From contig JAHDEI010000001.1 in the NCBI GenBank assembly GCA_020628915.1, positions 83,985 to 116,122 of the forward strand: a stretch of 32,138 nt of DNA, in the 5' to 3' direction. The position numbers and the translations under genes were made by a program. The notes beneath the pieces were generated by a model, which was not told where the DNA came from, ran no database searches, and saw only the letters and a program-made list of their open reading frames with translations. Source of the stretch: Minisyncoccota bacterium (GTDB lineage: Bacteria > Patescibacteriota > Minisyncoccia > Phycocordibacterales > GCA-2747955). Of the stretch, positions 23,663 through 29,709 are shown piece by piece (within the stretch, counting starts at the first letter, position 1; every line of letters starts with the position of its first letter).

Positions 23663-23686
23663 CAATCAGTTTTTGATAAGTATAAT
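23659..23686 (+). promoter_or_regulatory. Promoter of sRNA a
   Basis: Perfect TTGACA (23659-23664), 16 bp, TATAAT (23681-23686). The -35 overlaps the helicase stop codon. Confidence 0.85.
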
Positions 23687-23692
23687 ATGTAG

Positions 23693-23848
23693 ACGAGTTT
23701 TGGTCTTAATAAATAAAAAACTCGAGACGACGCTGAGCGAACGCTCCAGGAAGACTTGGTGAGGGCATAGATTTATAAATCCTCTCTCGGTCTGTGTACT
23801 GACCAGTCTTCCTGTTTGATGTCCTACACTAGATGTGGGGCTTTTTTA
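23693..23848 (+). ncRNA. Candidate sRNA a
   Basis: About 155 nt, bounded by a perfect promoter and a terminator. Structure: CGAGTTTT paired with AAAACTCG near the 5' end; GAGC-gaa-CGCTC; then a long hairpin pairing AGGAAGACT(T)GGT (23748-23760) with ACCAGTCTTCCT (23802-23813) and, inside, GAGG (23761-23764) with CCTC (23781-23784). The terminator pairs CCTACA (23823-23828) with TGTGGG (23834-23839), followed by a T6 run. The GTGAGGGC...CCTC element recurs in sRNA b. No known family recognised. Confidence 0.65.
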
Positions 23849-23849
23849 T

Positions 23850-23877
23850 TTGACAAAGTCTGTCAAATCACTATAAT
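23850..23877 (+). promoter_or_regulatory. Promoter of sRNA b
   Basis: TTGACA (23850-23855), 16 bp, TATAAT (23872-23877). It starts within the T-tract of the sRNA a terminator. Confidence 0.85.
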
Positions 23878-23883
23878 AATACA

Positions 23884-24104
23884 AGTACTGAACTTTCTGT
23901 TATTCCTGCCTGGGGAAATGGGTTTCCCAGGATGCTCCCGAAAGGTAGAAGCACACAGGTACGTAGATATGTTTCAATACGAAACTGGATGTTTCGAGAG
24001 TGAGGGCTCTCTCTATTCCTCGCTTTCGAGACATCCGATAATCAATATTATTAACAAACTTTGTTCTTTGCTTTGTACGGATCCCACACGGGGTCTTTTT
24101 TATT
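23884..24104 (+). ncRNA. Candidate sRNA b with long hairpin and pyrimidine loop
   Basis: About 220 nt with its own promoter and terminator. Hairpins in order: CCTGGG(G)AAA with TTTCCCAGG (23909-23931); TGCT with AGCA enclosing CCCGAAAGG (23933-23953); GTTTC-aatac-GAAAC (23971-23985); and a stem of about 18 bp, GGATGTTTCGAGAG (23987-24000) with CTTTCGAGACATCC (24023-24036), continued by GAGG with CCTC. The last shows the loop GCTCTCTCTATT. It ends with GATCCC-ACAC-GGGGTC and T6 (24080-24101). A 141-codon frame across it also crosses the terminator and the start of sRNA c, so I do not accept it as a protein. It is not a recognised SRP, 6S or tmRNA. Confidence 0.65.
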
Positions 24105-24117
24105 TCCAAAAATCAGC

Positions 24118-24123
24118 TATACT
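24118..24123 (+). promoter_or_regulatory. -10 box of sRNA c
   Basis: TATACT within the 13-mer AATCAGCTATACT that is shared with the Mur ligase leader promoter. The -35 is only T-rich. Confidence 0.4.
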
Positions 24124-24129
24124 AAAAAT

Positions 24130-24238
24130 GTTGTACTTTTATCGGACACTCGAGCGCGTCCCCCTTCCTCCCCCCCTCCCGGAAGCAAGCTTGAGTGTCC
24201 GACCAGCCTTTCGCCTTCATTGTGAGGGCTTTTTCTAT
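24130..24238 (+). ncRNA. Candidate sRNA c with C-rich 33 nt loop
   Basis: TCGGACACTCGAGC (24142-24155) pairs with GCTTGAGTGTCCGA (24189-24202) over 14 bp with one G-U pair. The stem presents a 33 nt loop, of which 24159-24180 is almost pure pyrimidine and mostly C, including CCTCC. The 3' end is GCCTTCA-TTG-TGAGGGC followed by TTTTTC (24213-24235), an intrinsic terminator. C-rich loops of this kind in Staphylococcus sRNAs bind Shine-Dalgarno sequences. Here that would favour the few SD-led genes, which is inference. Confidence 0.55.
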
Positions 24239-24275
24239 TAACAAATCTAGTGGGCGCGAAAATATATAGGTTTGT

Positions 24276-24281
24276 TACAAT
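24276..24281 (+). promoter_or_regulatory. Extended -10 for the leaderless 24288 gene
   Basis: TGT plus TACAAT, ending 6 nt before ATG 24288. Confidence 0.6.
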
Positions 24282-24287
24282 AGATTC

Positions 24288-24923
24288 ATGGCTAAATCTA
24301 ACACTCAAGATTTTGTACCTATTAAAGAAATACGAGGAGGAACCATCATTCTAGAAGATGGGTCTTTAAATTCAATTTTGCTTGTTGCATCTTTAAACTT
24401 TGCTCTAAAATCATATGAAGAGCAGATGGCTACTATTGCTCAATTTCAGAATTTTCTTAACTCATTGGAATTTTCTATTCAAATTTGTGCGCAATCAAGA
24501 AAGCTGGATGTCAGACCGTACATGGCGACCCTAGAAGAAAAAAGGCGAGACCAAGATAACGACCTGATTAAAATGCAGATCAATGAATATATGCAATTTA
24601 TTCAGAACTTTTCTGATTCAGTAAACATTATGGACAAAAAGTTCTTTATCGTTATCTCATACACACCTCCCACACTTGGGTCTGGGACTGGATCATCAAA
24701 TCCACTTGGAAAATTATTTAACAGAGGTGATGATGCTGATACCACTGATGACCAGTTGTTCGAGGAAGCAAAATCTCAATTGGAACAACGCGTTGACCTT
24801 GTAACCGCAGGTATTTCTCGGGCTGGTCTGCGGTTGGTACCTCTTGGAACAGAAGAATCGATCGAGGTTCTTTATAGAATTTTTAACCCAGGTGAATCAG
24901 AGAAACCAATTCAACTAACATAA
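24288..24923 (+). CDS. VirB4/TraC-associated N-terminal-domain protein
   Basis: 211 aa, with no signal peptide or membrane helix. It begins with a beta-rich stretch (TQDFVPIKEIRGGTIILEDG, then SLNSILLVAS), followed by EEQMATIAQFQNFLNSLEFS and IQICAQSRKLDVRPYMATLE. This is the pattern of the non-ATPase N-terminal part of VirB4/TraC proteins, here encoded as a separate gene 5 nt before the ATPase gene. The layout of a small TraC-like ORF followed by a shorter VirB4 ATPase is one I associate with Patescibacteria, and the two proteins probably form one complex at the cytoplasmic face of the secretion channel. The last third is Asp/Glu-rich. A -10 box 6 nt before the ATG supports a leaderless transcript that would also carry virB4. 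Confidence 0.8.
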   Translation: MAKSNTQDFVPIKEIRGGTIILEDGSLNSILLVASLNFALKSYEEQMATIAQFQNFLNSLEFSIQICAQSRKLDVRPYMATLEEKRRDQDNDLIKMQINEYMQFIQNFSDSVNIMDKKFFIVISYTPPTLGSGTGSSNPLGKLFNRGDDADTTDDQLFEEAKSQLEQRVDLVTAGISRAGLRLVPLGTEESIEVLYRIFNPGESEKPIQLT

Positions 24924-24928
24924 TTATC

Positions 24929-26179
24929 ATGGCATTAGGATTTGGAAAAAAGAAAAAAAATACTGAAATCGACATTGCGCCGATTCTACCAAAGGAAATG
25001 TACCAAGCGGCTGTTTTGGATCTCAAAGACGTGATTGCACCCTCTGCCCTTGAGATTATGCCCAAAGAACTTCACCTAGGTGAAAAAATTGTGCGAACGT
25101 TTTTTATCATTTCGTATCCAAAGTTCCTCTCAGACAATTGGTTCTCGCCTATTATCAACTTGGACAAAGAATTTGATGTTTCTATCTTTATCCATCCGGT
25201 TGATACTCAGCAGGTTTTACGTAAATTCCAAAAGAAAGTAGCTGAAGTCCAATCACAAATTTACGAACGAGAGAACAAAGGAATGGTGCGTGATCCCGCT
25301 CTTGATTCGGCGTACCTCAACCTCGAGGGATTGCGAGACAAACTACAGCAAGCAACCGAAAAACTATTTGATGTGGGTATTTATATTTCTGTGTACGGAG
25401 ATTCTGAAAAAGAACTAGACAAGATTGAAACAGAAATCAGATCTATTCTCGAATCTAAATTAGTATACGTACGTCCTGCTCTGTTCCAACAAGAACAAGG
25501 ATTCAAATCAAACTTGCCTCTCAACAAAGACTTGCTCCAGGTGCATTCAAAATTAAATTCGGAGCCATTGGCATCTGTGTTCCCATTTGTGTCATTTAAC
25601 CTAACGTCTAACCAAGGAATCTTGCATGGAATCAACCGTCACAATTCCTCTCTTATTTTGTTTGATCGATTCTCATTGCCGAACTATAACTCGGTGACGT
25701 TTGCAGCATCTGGTTCTGGTAAATCATATGCTATTAAATTGGAAGTGTTGCGAACGCTGATGTTCGATACAGAAGTAATCATTATTGACCCGGAACGAGA
25801 ATACGAATACCTTGCTGAGGCTACTGGTGGTCGGTACTTTAACATTGCTCTTTCGTCAGAGCACCACATCAACCCGTTTGACCTCCCTGCTCCACGTCCT
25901 GATGAATCACGTGCAAACGTGTTGCGATCACACGTCGTATCACTTGTTGGCCTGATTCGAATTATGCTTGGTGGTCTCACACCAGAAGAAGACGCGATTA
26001 TTGATAAAGCAATTACAGAAACCTACGCACTAAAAGACATTACCCCTGAATCTAATTTTGAAAATATTGAACCGCCGCTACTATCTGACTTTGAATTGGT
26101 ACTGGCTGGCCTCGAAGGGTCAGAGTCGCTTGTTTCGCGTCTCTCAAAAAACAGGTACAAGGTCAGGATTTTTGAATAA
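24929..26179 (+). CDS. VirB4-like T4SS ATPase, first part (frameshifted)
   Basis: VirB4 ATPases energise pilus and channel assembly in type IV secretion. This frame gives 416 aa. The true homologous part covers about 406 residues: an N-terminal charged region, the CagE/VirB4-like domain, and Walker A AASGSGKSYAIKLEVLR (about 259-275), then IIIDPEREYEYLAEATGG and EHHINPFDLP. At 26146-26151 a run of six A shifts the reading, and the frame ends ten codons later in unrelated residues (NRYKVRIFE). Removing one A joins it smoothly to the downstream frame carrying Walker B. The full protein would be about 601 aa. The shift could be a sequencing or assembly error in a homopolymer, a real mutation, or transcriptional slippage. 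The gene starts 5 nt after the preceding ORF, so translation is probably coupled. Confidence 0.88.
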   Translation: MALGFGKKKKNTEIDIAPILPKEMYQAAVLDLKDVIAPSALEIMPKELHLGEKIVRTFFIISYPKFLSDNWFSPIINLDKEFDVSIFIHPVDTQQVLRKFQKKVAEVQSQIYERENKGMVRDPALDSAYLNLEGLRDKLQQATEKLFDVGIYISVYGDSEKELDKIETEIRSILESKLVYVRPALFQQEQGFKSNLPLNKDLLQVHSKLNSEPLASVFPFVSFNLTSNQGILHGINRHNSSLILFDRFSLPNYNSVTFAASGSGKSYAIKLEVLRTLMFDTEVIIIDPEREYEYLAEATGGRYFNIALSSEHHINPFDLPAPRPDESRANVLRSHVVSLVGLIRIMLGGLTPEEDAIIDKAITETYALKDITPESNFENIEPPLLSDFELVLAGLEGSESLVSRLSKNRYKVRIFE

Positions 26180-26735
26180 ACCATCAAACGTTGATATCAA
26201 CCGAAAGGTTGTTGTATTCTCAATTCGAGACATGGAGGATGAGTTGCGTTCAGTTGCAATGTATTTGATTACTCAATACATCTGGAACGGCGTGAGGAGG
26301 AATTTGAAAAAACGGCTACTTGTAATTGACGAGGCGTGGACAATGATGAAATCAGAGGATGCAGCGTCGTTCTTGTTTGGTATGGCAAAACGAGGTCGAA
26401 AATATTACCTAGGTCTAGCAACAATTACCCAAGACGTGAACGACTTTTTGAAATCACCGTATGGAGTCCCCATTATTACTAACTCGTCGATGCAATTACT
26501 ACTGAAACAGTCTCCCACCACCATTGATTTGGTACAAGACACCTTTAACCTCACTGACGAGGAAAAATATCTACTGATGGAGGCCCAAGTCGGAGAAGGA
26601 ATCTTCTTTGCGGGAACCAAACACGTGGCAGTAAAAATTATTGCTTCGTACACAGAGGACCAGATCATCACCTCGGATCCATCACAAATCTTAGCGATCA
26701 AACAAGCAAAAGAGAAAATGGATCTACAATTCTAA
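26151..26735 (+). CDS. VirB4-like T4SS ATPase, second part (after frameshift)
   Basis: Continuation of virB4 in another frame. An ATG at 26058 opens the frame, but the residues before 26151 are an out-of-frame shadow of the first part. From TGTRSGFLNKPSNVDI on, the sequence is typical VirB4: VVFSIRDMEDELRSVAMYLI, Walker B KRLLVIDEAWTMM, FGMAKRGRKYYLGLATITQD, NSSMQLLLKQSPTTIDLV and LLMEAQVGEGIFFAG. It is 194 residues to the stop. As a separate polypeptide it would lack Walker A and should be inactive, so either the two parts are joined in life or the gene is broken. The PGDYG-like gene follows with its own promoter. See the finding on the A6 run. Confidence 0.88.
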   Translation, partial: TGTRSGFLNKPSNVDINRKVVVFSIRDMEDELRSVAMYLITQYIWNGVRRNLKKRLLVIDEAWTMMKSEDAASFLFGMAKRGRKYYLGLATITQDVNDFLKSPYGVPIITNSSMQLLLKQSPTTIDLVQDTFNLTDEEKYLLMEAQVGEGIFFAGTKHVAVKIIASYTEDQIITSDPSQILAIKQAKEKMDLQF

Positions 26736-26736
26736 T

Positions 26737-26765
26737 TTGACATTATTATACTTAAAATGTATAAT
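26737..26765 (+). promoter_or_regulatory. Promoter of the PGDYG-like gene
   Basis: Perfect TTGACA (26737-26742), 17 bp, TATAAT (26760-26765). The 10 bp palindrome ATCTTAAGAT (26778-26787) at about +7 to +16 could be an operator. Confidence 0.8.
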
Positions 26766-26814
26766 ATATATTAGTAGATCTTAAGATTTACGTGAGTTAT
26801 TGAGAGGAGAAAAC

Positions 26815-27282
26815 ATGACTTACAAAAAAATTGATCGCAAATCACCTGCTATCATGTCCGCTCTTGCTGCAGCGCCTCTTTTTAAAAAACAAGGAACTGT
26901 GCGTGCACGAGCAGCCAAAGATGGTGAGGTAATCGAAACTATCCTTGGTAGTGGTGATTTTGAAACAGAAAACGTGGCCGTCCTTGGAGACTGGATTGTT
27001 ACCAATCCAACGGGCGAACAATATATCATCTCTGGTTCAAAATTTTTTGACAGATACGAAGATACTGACGAAAATGGTGTCTTTGCCGCTCGCGGCTATT
27101 GTCGGGCAATTCCAAATCCTGAGGGTGTACCGATTGAAATCATGGCCTCATGGGGAACACCACAAATGGGCGATGAAAACTGTCTCGTGGCAGATACCTG
27201 CGATGAAAACGGTGAAAATATGGGCGGAGAGCCCTATCTCATCGAAGGTGATGCCTTTGCGGTAACATACGCACCTGTGTAA
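26815..27282 (+). CDS. PGDYG-domain-like protein
   Basis: 155 aa from ATG 26815, chosen over 26800 because GAGAGGAG lies 7 nt upstream. The core VRARAAKDGEVIETILGSGD, then ENVAVLGDWIVTNPTGEQYI and SGSKFFDRYED, resembles the small PGDYG family, in which a GDWIVxxPxGExY motif is followed by an F...Y element. The function of that family is not established. The second half is acidic, with CDENGENMGGEPYLIEGDAF, which again repeats a 'GDAF.V.Y' pattern. No signal peptide, so it is cytoplasmic. The consensus promoter, SD sequence and own terminator set it apart from the leaderless core genes nearby and suggest a separately acquired gene. Confidence 0.65.
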   Translation: MTYKKIDRKSPAIMSALAAAPLFKKQGTVRARAAKDGEVIETILGSGDFETENVAVLGDWIVTNPTGEQYIISGSKFFDRYEDTDENGVFAARGYCRAIPNPEGVPIEIMASWGTPQMGDENCLVADTCDENGENMGGEPYLIEGDAFAVTYAPV

Positions 27283-27294
27283 CCAATAGGACTG

Positions 27295-27321
27295 GGCCAG
27301 AAGCAACGCTTCTGGCCTTTT
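27295..27321 (+). terminator. Terminator of the PGDYG-like gene
   Basis: GGCCAGAAGC and GCTTCTGGCC form a perfect 10 bp stem around AAC, followed by four T that run into the rodA stop codon. Confidence 0.85.
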
Positions 27322-28453
27322 ATATACTCTCAAGTCCGAGGAATTCTCGTTTGGTATCTGACTTGTGAGCAGTTCGTTCGTGACGGCGCATTCCCATAAC
27401 AATTCCAAGTGCGATAAATTCAGCCAGTAGGTGTGACCCACCATACGACATGAACGGTAATGTGGTTCCCGTAACAGGTAGATATCCCACATTAATGCCC
27501 ACGTGCACAAAAAAGTGCGCGAAAAAATATATAGCTACTCCCCCCGTAAATAACATTTCAAAATTTGACTCCCCCCTAGTTGCACCACTGACTAACCTAA
27601 AGATAATCACCCCGAAAAGCAAAAATACAATCAACAGACCAACAAACCCCCACTCTTCTCCGAACGACGAGAAGATAAAGTCTGTTTCATGTTCGGGCAA
27701 GAACTGCAGGCGAGATTGTGATCCATATCCTACTCCTTTTCCAATAAACTGCCCTGAACCAAGAGCGATCCGAGCCTGGTTTGCGTTATATCCAGTCCCC
27801 TGCAGATCAGCCGTTGGGTTCAAAAACGTCAAAACTCGCTGTTTTTGGTACTCTGCAAATCCAAAGTTCCAAAGTAGCGCAAACGAGATTGCCCCTAAAA
27901 CAAACAACCCAAGTAAATGTTTCCAGTTGAGGCCCGCAATCATGACCATTCCAAACCAAATGAAGAATATAATCATTGCTGATCCAAAGTCTGGTTGCAG
28001 CAACACAAGGCCAAAAATAATTGCCGCATAAATTCCAGAAATTATGATATGAGAAAAATCAGCAATCTGCATATGCCTCTTGGTAAAGTACTTGGCCAAA
28101 ACCAATAGAATAATAATTTTTGCAAAATCTACTGGCTGAAATGCCAGGGCTCCAAAAGAAAACCATGACCGCGCACCCCCAAACACCGAACCAAATACAA
28201 ACAAAAGCCCCAGCACAACAGCTATGGCAGCATACAAAATGGTCAACACCTTTGAATTTTTCAAAAAACGAAAATTAAAAGCTGATGCAACAAAAAATGC
28301 AATCAAAGAAACTCCTAATGAAAAAAGTTGTTTATAAAAAAGTCCATTGTTGTCTCCGTATGAGTTAATTGAAACCAACCCAAAAAAGACAAGCAGTAGT
28401 GCGCTCCCCAAGATCATCCAATCTATGTTTTTATAAAACGATAATATTCTCAT
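27320..28453 (-). CDS. rodA: RodA (SEDS peptidoglycan glycosyltransferase)
   Basis: 377 aa from ATG 28453. A longer frame from 28495 would overlap the upstream gene. SEDS-family integral membrane glycosyltransferase that polymerises lipid II during elongation, normally with a class B PBP. About ten membrane helices are visible. Signatures: LLQPDFGSAMIIFFIWFGMV, GKGVGYGSQSRLQFLPEHET followed by DFIFSSFGEEWGFVGLL, and GYLPVTGTTLPFMSYGGSHL (the FtsW/RodA/SpoVE signature). The catalytic Asp of the family should be the one in HETDFIF. RodA is favoured over FtsW by length and by the QFLPEHETDFIF wording. It follows the membrane-anchored protein gene by 7 nt on the same strand, so the two form an operon driven by the promoter at 29230. 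No MreB or PBP2 gene is in view. Confidence 0.95.
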   Translation of the reverse strand: MRILSFYKNIDWMILGSALLLVFFGLVSINSYGDNNGLFYKQLFSLGVSLIAFFVASAFNFRFLKNSKVLTILYAAIAVVLGLLFVFGSVFGGARSWFSFGALAFQPVDFAKIIILLVLAKYFTKRHMQIADFSHIIISGIYAAIIFGLVLLQPDFGSAMIIFFIWFGMVMIAGLNWKHLLGLFVLGAISFALLWNFGFAEYQKQRVLTFLNPTADLQGTGYNANQARIALGSGQFIGKGVGYGSQSRLQFLPEHETDFIFSSFGEEWGFVGLLIVFLLFGVIIFRLVSGATRGESNFEMLFTGGVAIYFFAHFFVHVGINVGYLPVTGTTLPFMSYGGSHLLAEFIALGIVMGMRRHERTAHKSDTKREFLGLESI

Positions 28454-28460
28454 GATTTGT

Positions 28461-29222
28461 TTAGAACAACGAAACCTCTTCGATAAAGACGTCAATTTTT
28501 GTCACCTCTTGGTCAAATGGCTCGGGCCAAGTGAAGAAGATTGTCGCCTGACTGTCTCGATCCATATATTCCAAAAATGTTTTTGATGATTGATAAACAT
28601 TTCCATCTTTGTTGTACAAAATTGCGGTAATTGCCAAATCTCGTACTGGCGTAATGGCCTTGTTCGAAAGAACTAGTTCAAGCTTTGGATCTGTCTCGGT
28701 GTCTTGGAGTTTCCTGCTGGAGACAAATACTTCTTGTTTTGGTGGCTCTGATTTAGTCCAAACGGATTCCCCCACTAATTTTAGAAATACTTTACTGACT
28801 GACTGGAAACCAGTGTTCACAATGGGTTCAAAGACTGGTTTGGTTTCAGTTGGTAGAATTGTGACTTCACCAAAAATTTCATCGATTAAAATATTGTCTT
28901 GATTAAATAGCTCGAACTTGTAAGTAGCGTCTACTTTGACGTCAAAATTCGGATTCTCGATAAGTCCTGCAAGGTTGTATACTCCATTAGAGATTTGAAA
29001 TGCCCGACCCCACTGTACGTTTGGTTCAGTTGCAGAAAACGGACAGACCAATTCACAGACTCCGCCACAGTCAATTCCTTCTTCGAGTCCGTTGAGTTCT
29101 CCATCAAAACAAGTTGGGGCTTGATAGATAAATAGTGAATACACGCCAAAAAGAATAAGGCCTACAATTGTAAGAAAACCCAAAATAATTACCGTTCGCC
29201 TATTTCTTGCCCACGCTGACAT
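28461..29222 (-). CDS. Membrane-anchored protein with Cys-rich DG..NG..DCGG motif, upstream of rodA
   Basis: 253 aa from ATG 29222. The upstream ATG at 29231 lies inside the TATAAT box, so 29222 fits a leaderless start (7 nt spacing). A short basic N-terminus (AWARNRR) is followed by one membrane helix, VIILGFLTIVGLILFGVYSL, placing the rest outside. Next comes CFDGELNGLEEGIDCGGVCE, a Cys-rich calcium-loop-like motif found in many extracellular proteins, and then a beta-rich domain (about 75-253) with Ig-like or FxLD-type character (VYNLAGLIENPNFDVKVDAT; DLAITAILYNKDGNVYQSSK). I cannot name the family. It sits 7 nt before rodA, so a role in wall growth at the outer membrane face is plausible. 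Confidence 0.8.
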   Translation of the reverse strand: MSAWARNRRTVIILGFLTIVGLILFGVYSLFIYQAPTCFDGELNGLEEGIDCGGVCELVCPFSATEPNVQWGRAFQISNGVYNLAGLIENPNFDVKVDATYKFELFNQDNILIDEIFGEVTILPTETKPVFEPIVNTGFQSVSKVFLKLVGESVWTKSEPPKQEVFVSSRKLQDTETDPKLELVLSNKAITPVRDLAITAILYNKDGNVYQSSKTFLEYMDRDSQATIFFTWPEPFDQEVTKIDVFIEEVSLF

Positions 29223-29229
29223 GTCTCTC

Positions 29230-29273
29230 ATTATAAAACAGAGATTGTAAAATCAAAATGAATGATTTAGACT
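29230..29273. promoter_or_regulatory. Divergent promoter pair: rodA operon (-) and dksA-like gene (+)
   Basis: On the minus strand TATAAT (29235-29230) ends 7 nt before ATG 29222. On the plus strand TTGTAA (29245-29250), 17 bp and TAGACT (29268-29273) precede ATG 29283 by 9 nt. The two promoters lie back to back. Confidence 0.55.
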
Positions 29274-29282
29274 GATAAGTAT

Positions 29283-29642
29283 ATGAATACAGATGAGATT
29301 AAACAAAAGTTGACAGAAGAAAAAGCTCTGCTGGAACGTGAGCTATCTGATGTTGCTGTAGCTGATTCGGAAAATCCAGGAGGATACGTTGGTAAAGAGC
29401 CAGATATGAACGATGAAAACCCTGCTGATGTCCTAGAAGAAGGACACGAGCAAGAAGTGTTTTCAAGAAACCAAGCAATCACCAATGATTTAGAAATGCG
29501 TCTCGTGAACATCAATAAGGCATTGGATGCATTAGAAAACCATCGTTACGGTGTATGTAACAAAGGAGGAGAAGACCACCCCATCGAAGAAGATCGTCTC
29601 GAGGCAAACCCCGCAGCAACAACCTGCAAAGACCACATGTAA
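29283..29642 (+). CDS. TraR/DksA-family protein with altered zinc-finger ligands
   Basis: 119 aa. DksA/TraR proteins enter the RNA polymerase secondary channel and, with or without ppGpp, change promoter choice. The N-terminal half is a coiled coil (KQKLTEEKALLERELSDVAV; EVFSRNQAITNDLEMRLVNI) with an acidic DMNDENPADV segment near its tip. The C-terminal finger reads GVCNKGG, then PIEEDRLEANPAATTCKDHM. In classic members this is CxxC...CxxC; here the second Cys of each pair is replaced (CxxG and CxxH). Two Cys, the His of CKDH and perhaps the His in EDHP could still bind zinc. RLEANPAATTC is diagnostic of the family. It has its own promoter and a strong terminator. The regulated genes cannot be read from sequence. 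Confidence 0.88.
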   Translation: MNTDEIKQKLTEEKALLERELSDVAVADSENPGGYVGKEPDMNDENPADVLEEGHEQEVFSRNQAITNDLEMRLVNINKALDALENHRYGVCNKGGEDHPIEEDRLEANPAATTCKDHM

Positions 29643-29644
29643 TT

Positions 29645-29674
29645 AAAAATCGAGCATTACTGCTCGATTTTTTT
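29645..29674 (+). terminator. Terminator of the dksA-like gene
   Basis: AAAAATCGAGCA and TGCTCGATTTTT (12 bp) around TTAC, ending in T7, 2 nt after the stop. Confidence 0.92.
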
Positions 29675-29676
29675 AT

Positions 29677-29702
29677 AAAAAAAGCCCGCCTGGTTGGCGG
29701 GC
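29677..29702 (-). terminator. Terminator of the Lys-rich protein gene
   Basis: GCCCGCC (29684-29690) pairs with GGCGGGC (29696-29702). On the minus strand a T7 run follows. It abuts the plus-strand dksA-like terminator. Confidence 0.9.
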
Positions 29703-29709
29703 TCGATAT

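Noticed and set aside
23884-24104. SRP or 6S RNA identity for sRNA b
   Set aside because: The CCCGAAAGG loop is not the conserved SRP tip, and the molecule is a string of separate hairpins, not the long open-bubble rod of 6S RNA.
23816-24241. A 141-codon frame across the small RNA cluster
   Set aside because: It passes through two intrinsic terminators and a promoter, and its translation has no protein-like pattern. The RNA structure explains the interval better.
26145-26152. A AAA AAC heptamer at the virB4 break, which looks like a -1 programmed frameshift site
   Set aside because: The downstream part of virB4 lies in the +1 (or -2) frame relative to the first, so a -1 slip would not join them. 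No stimulatory stem is evident downstream.
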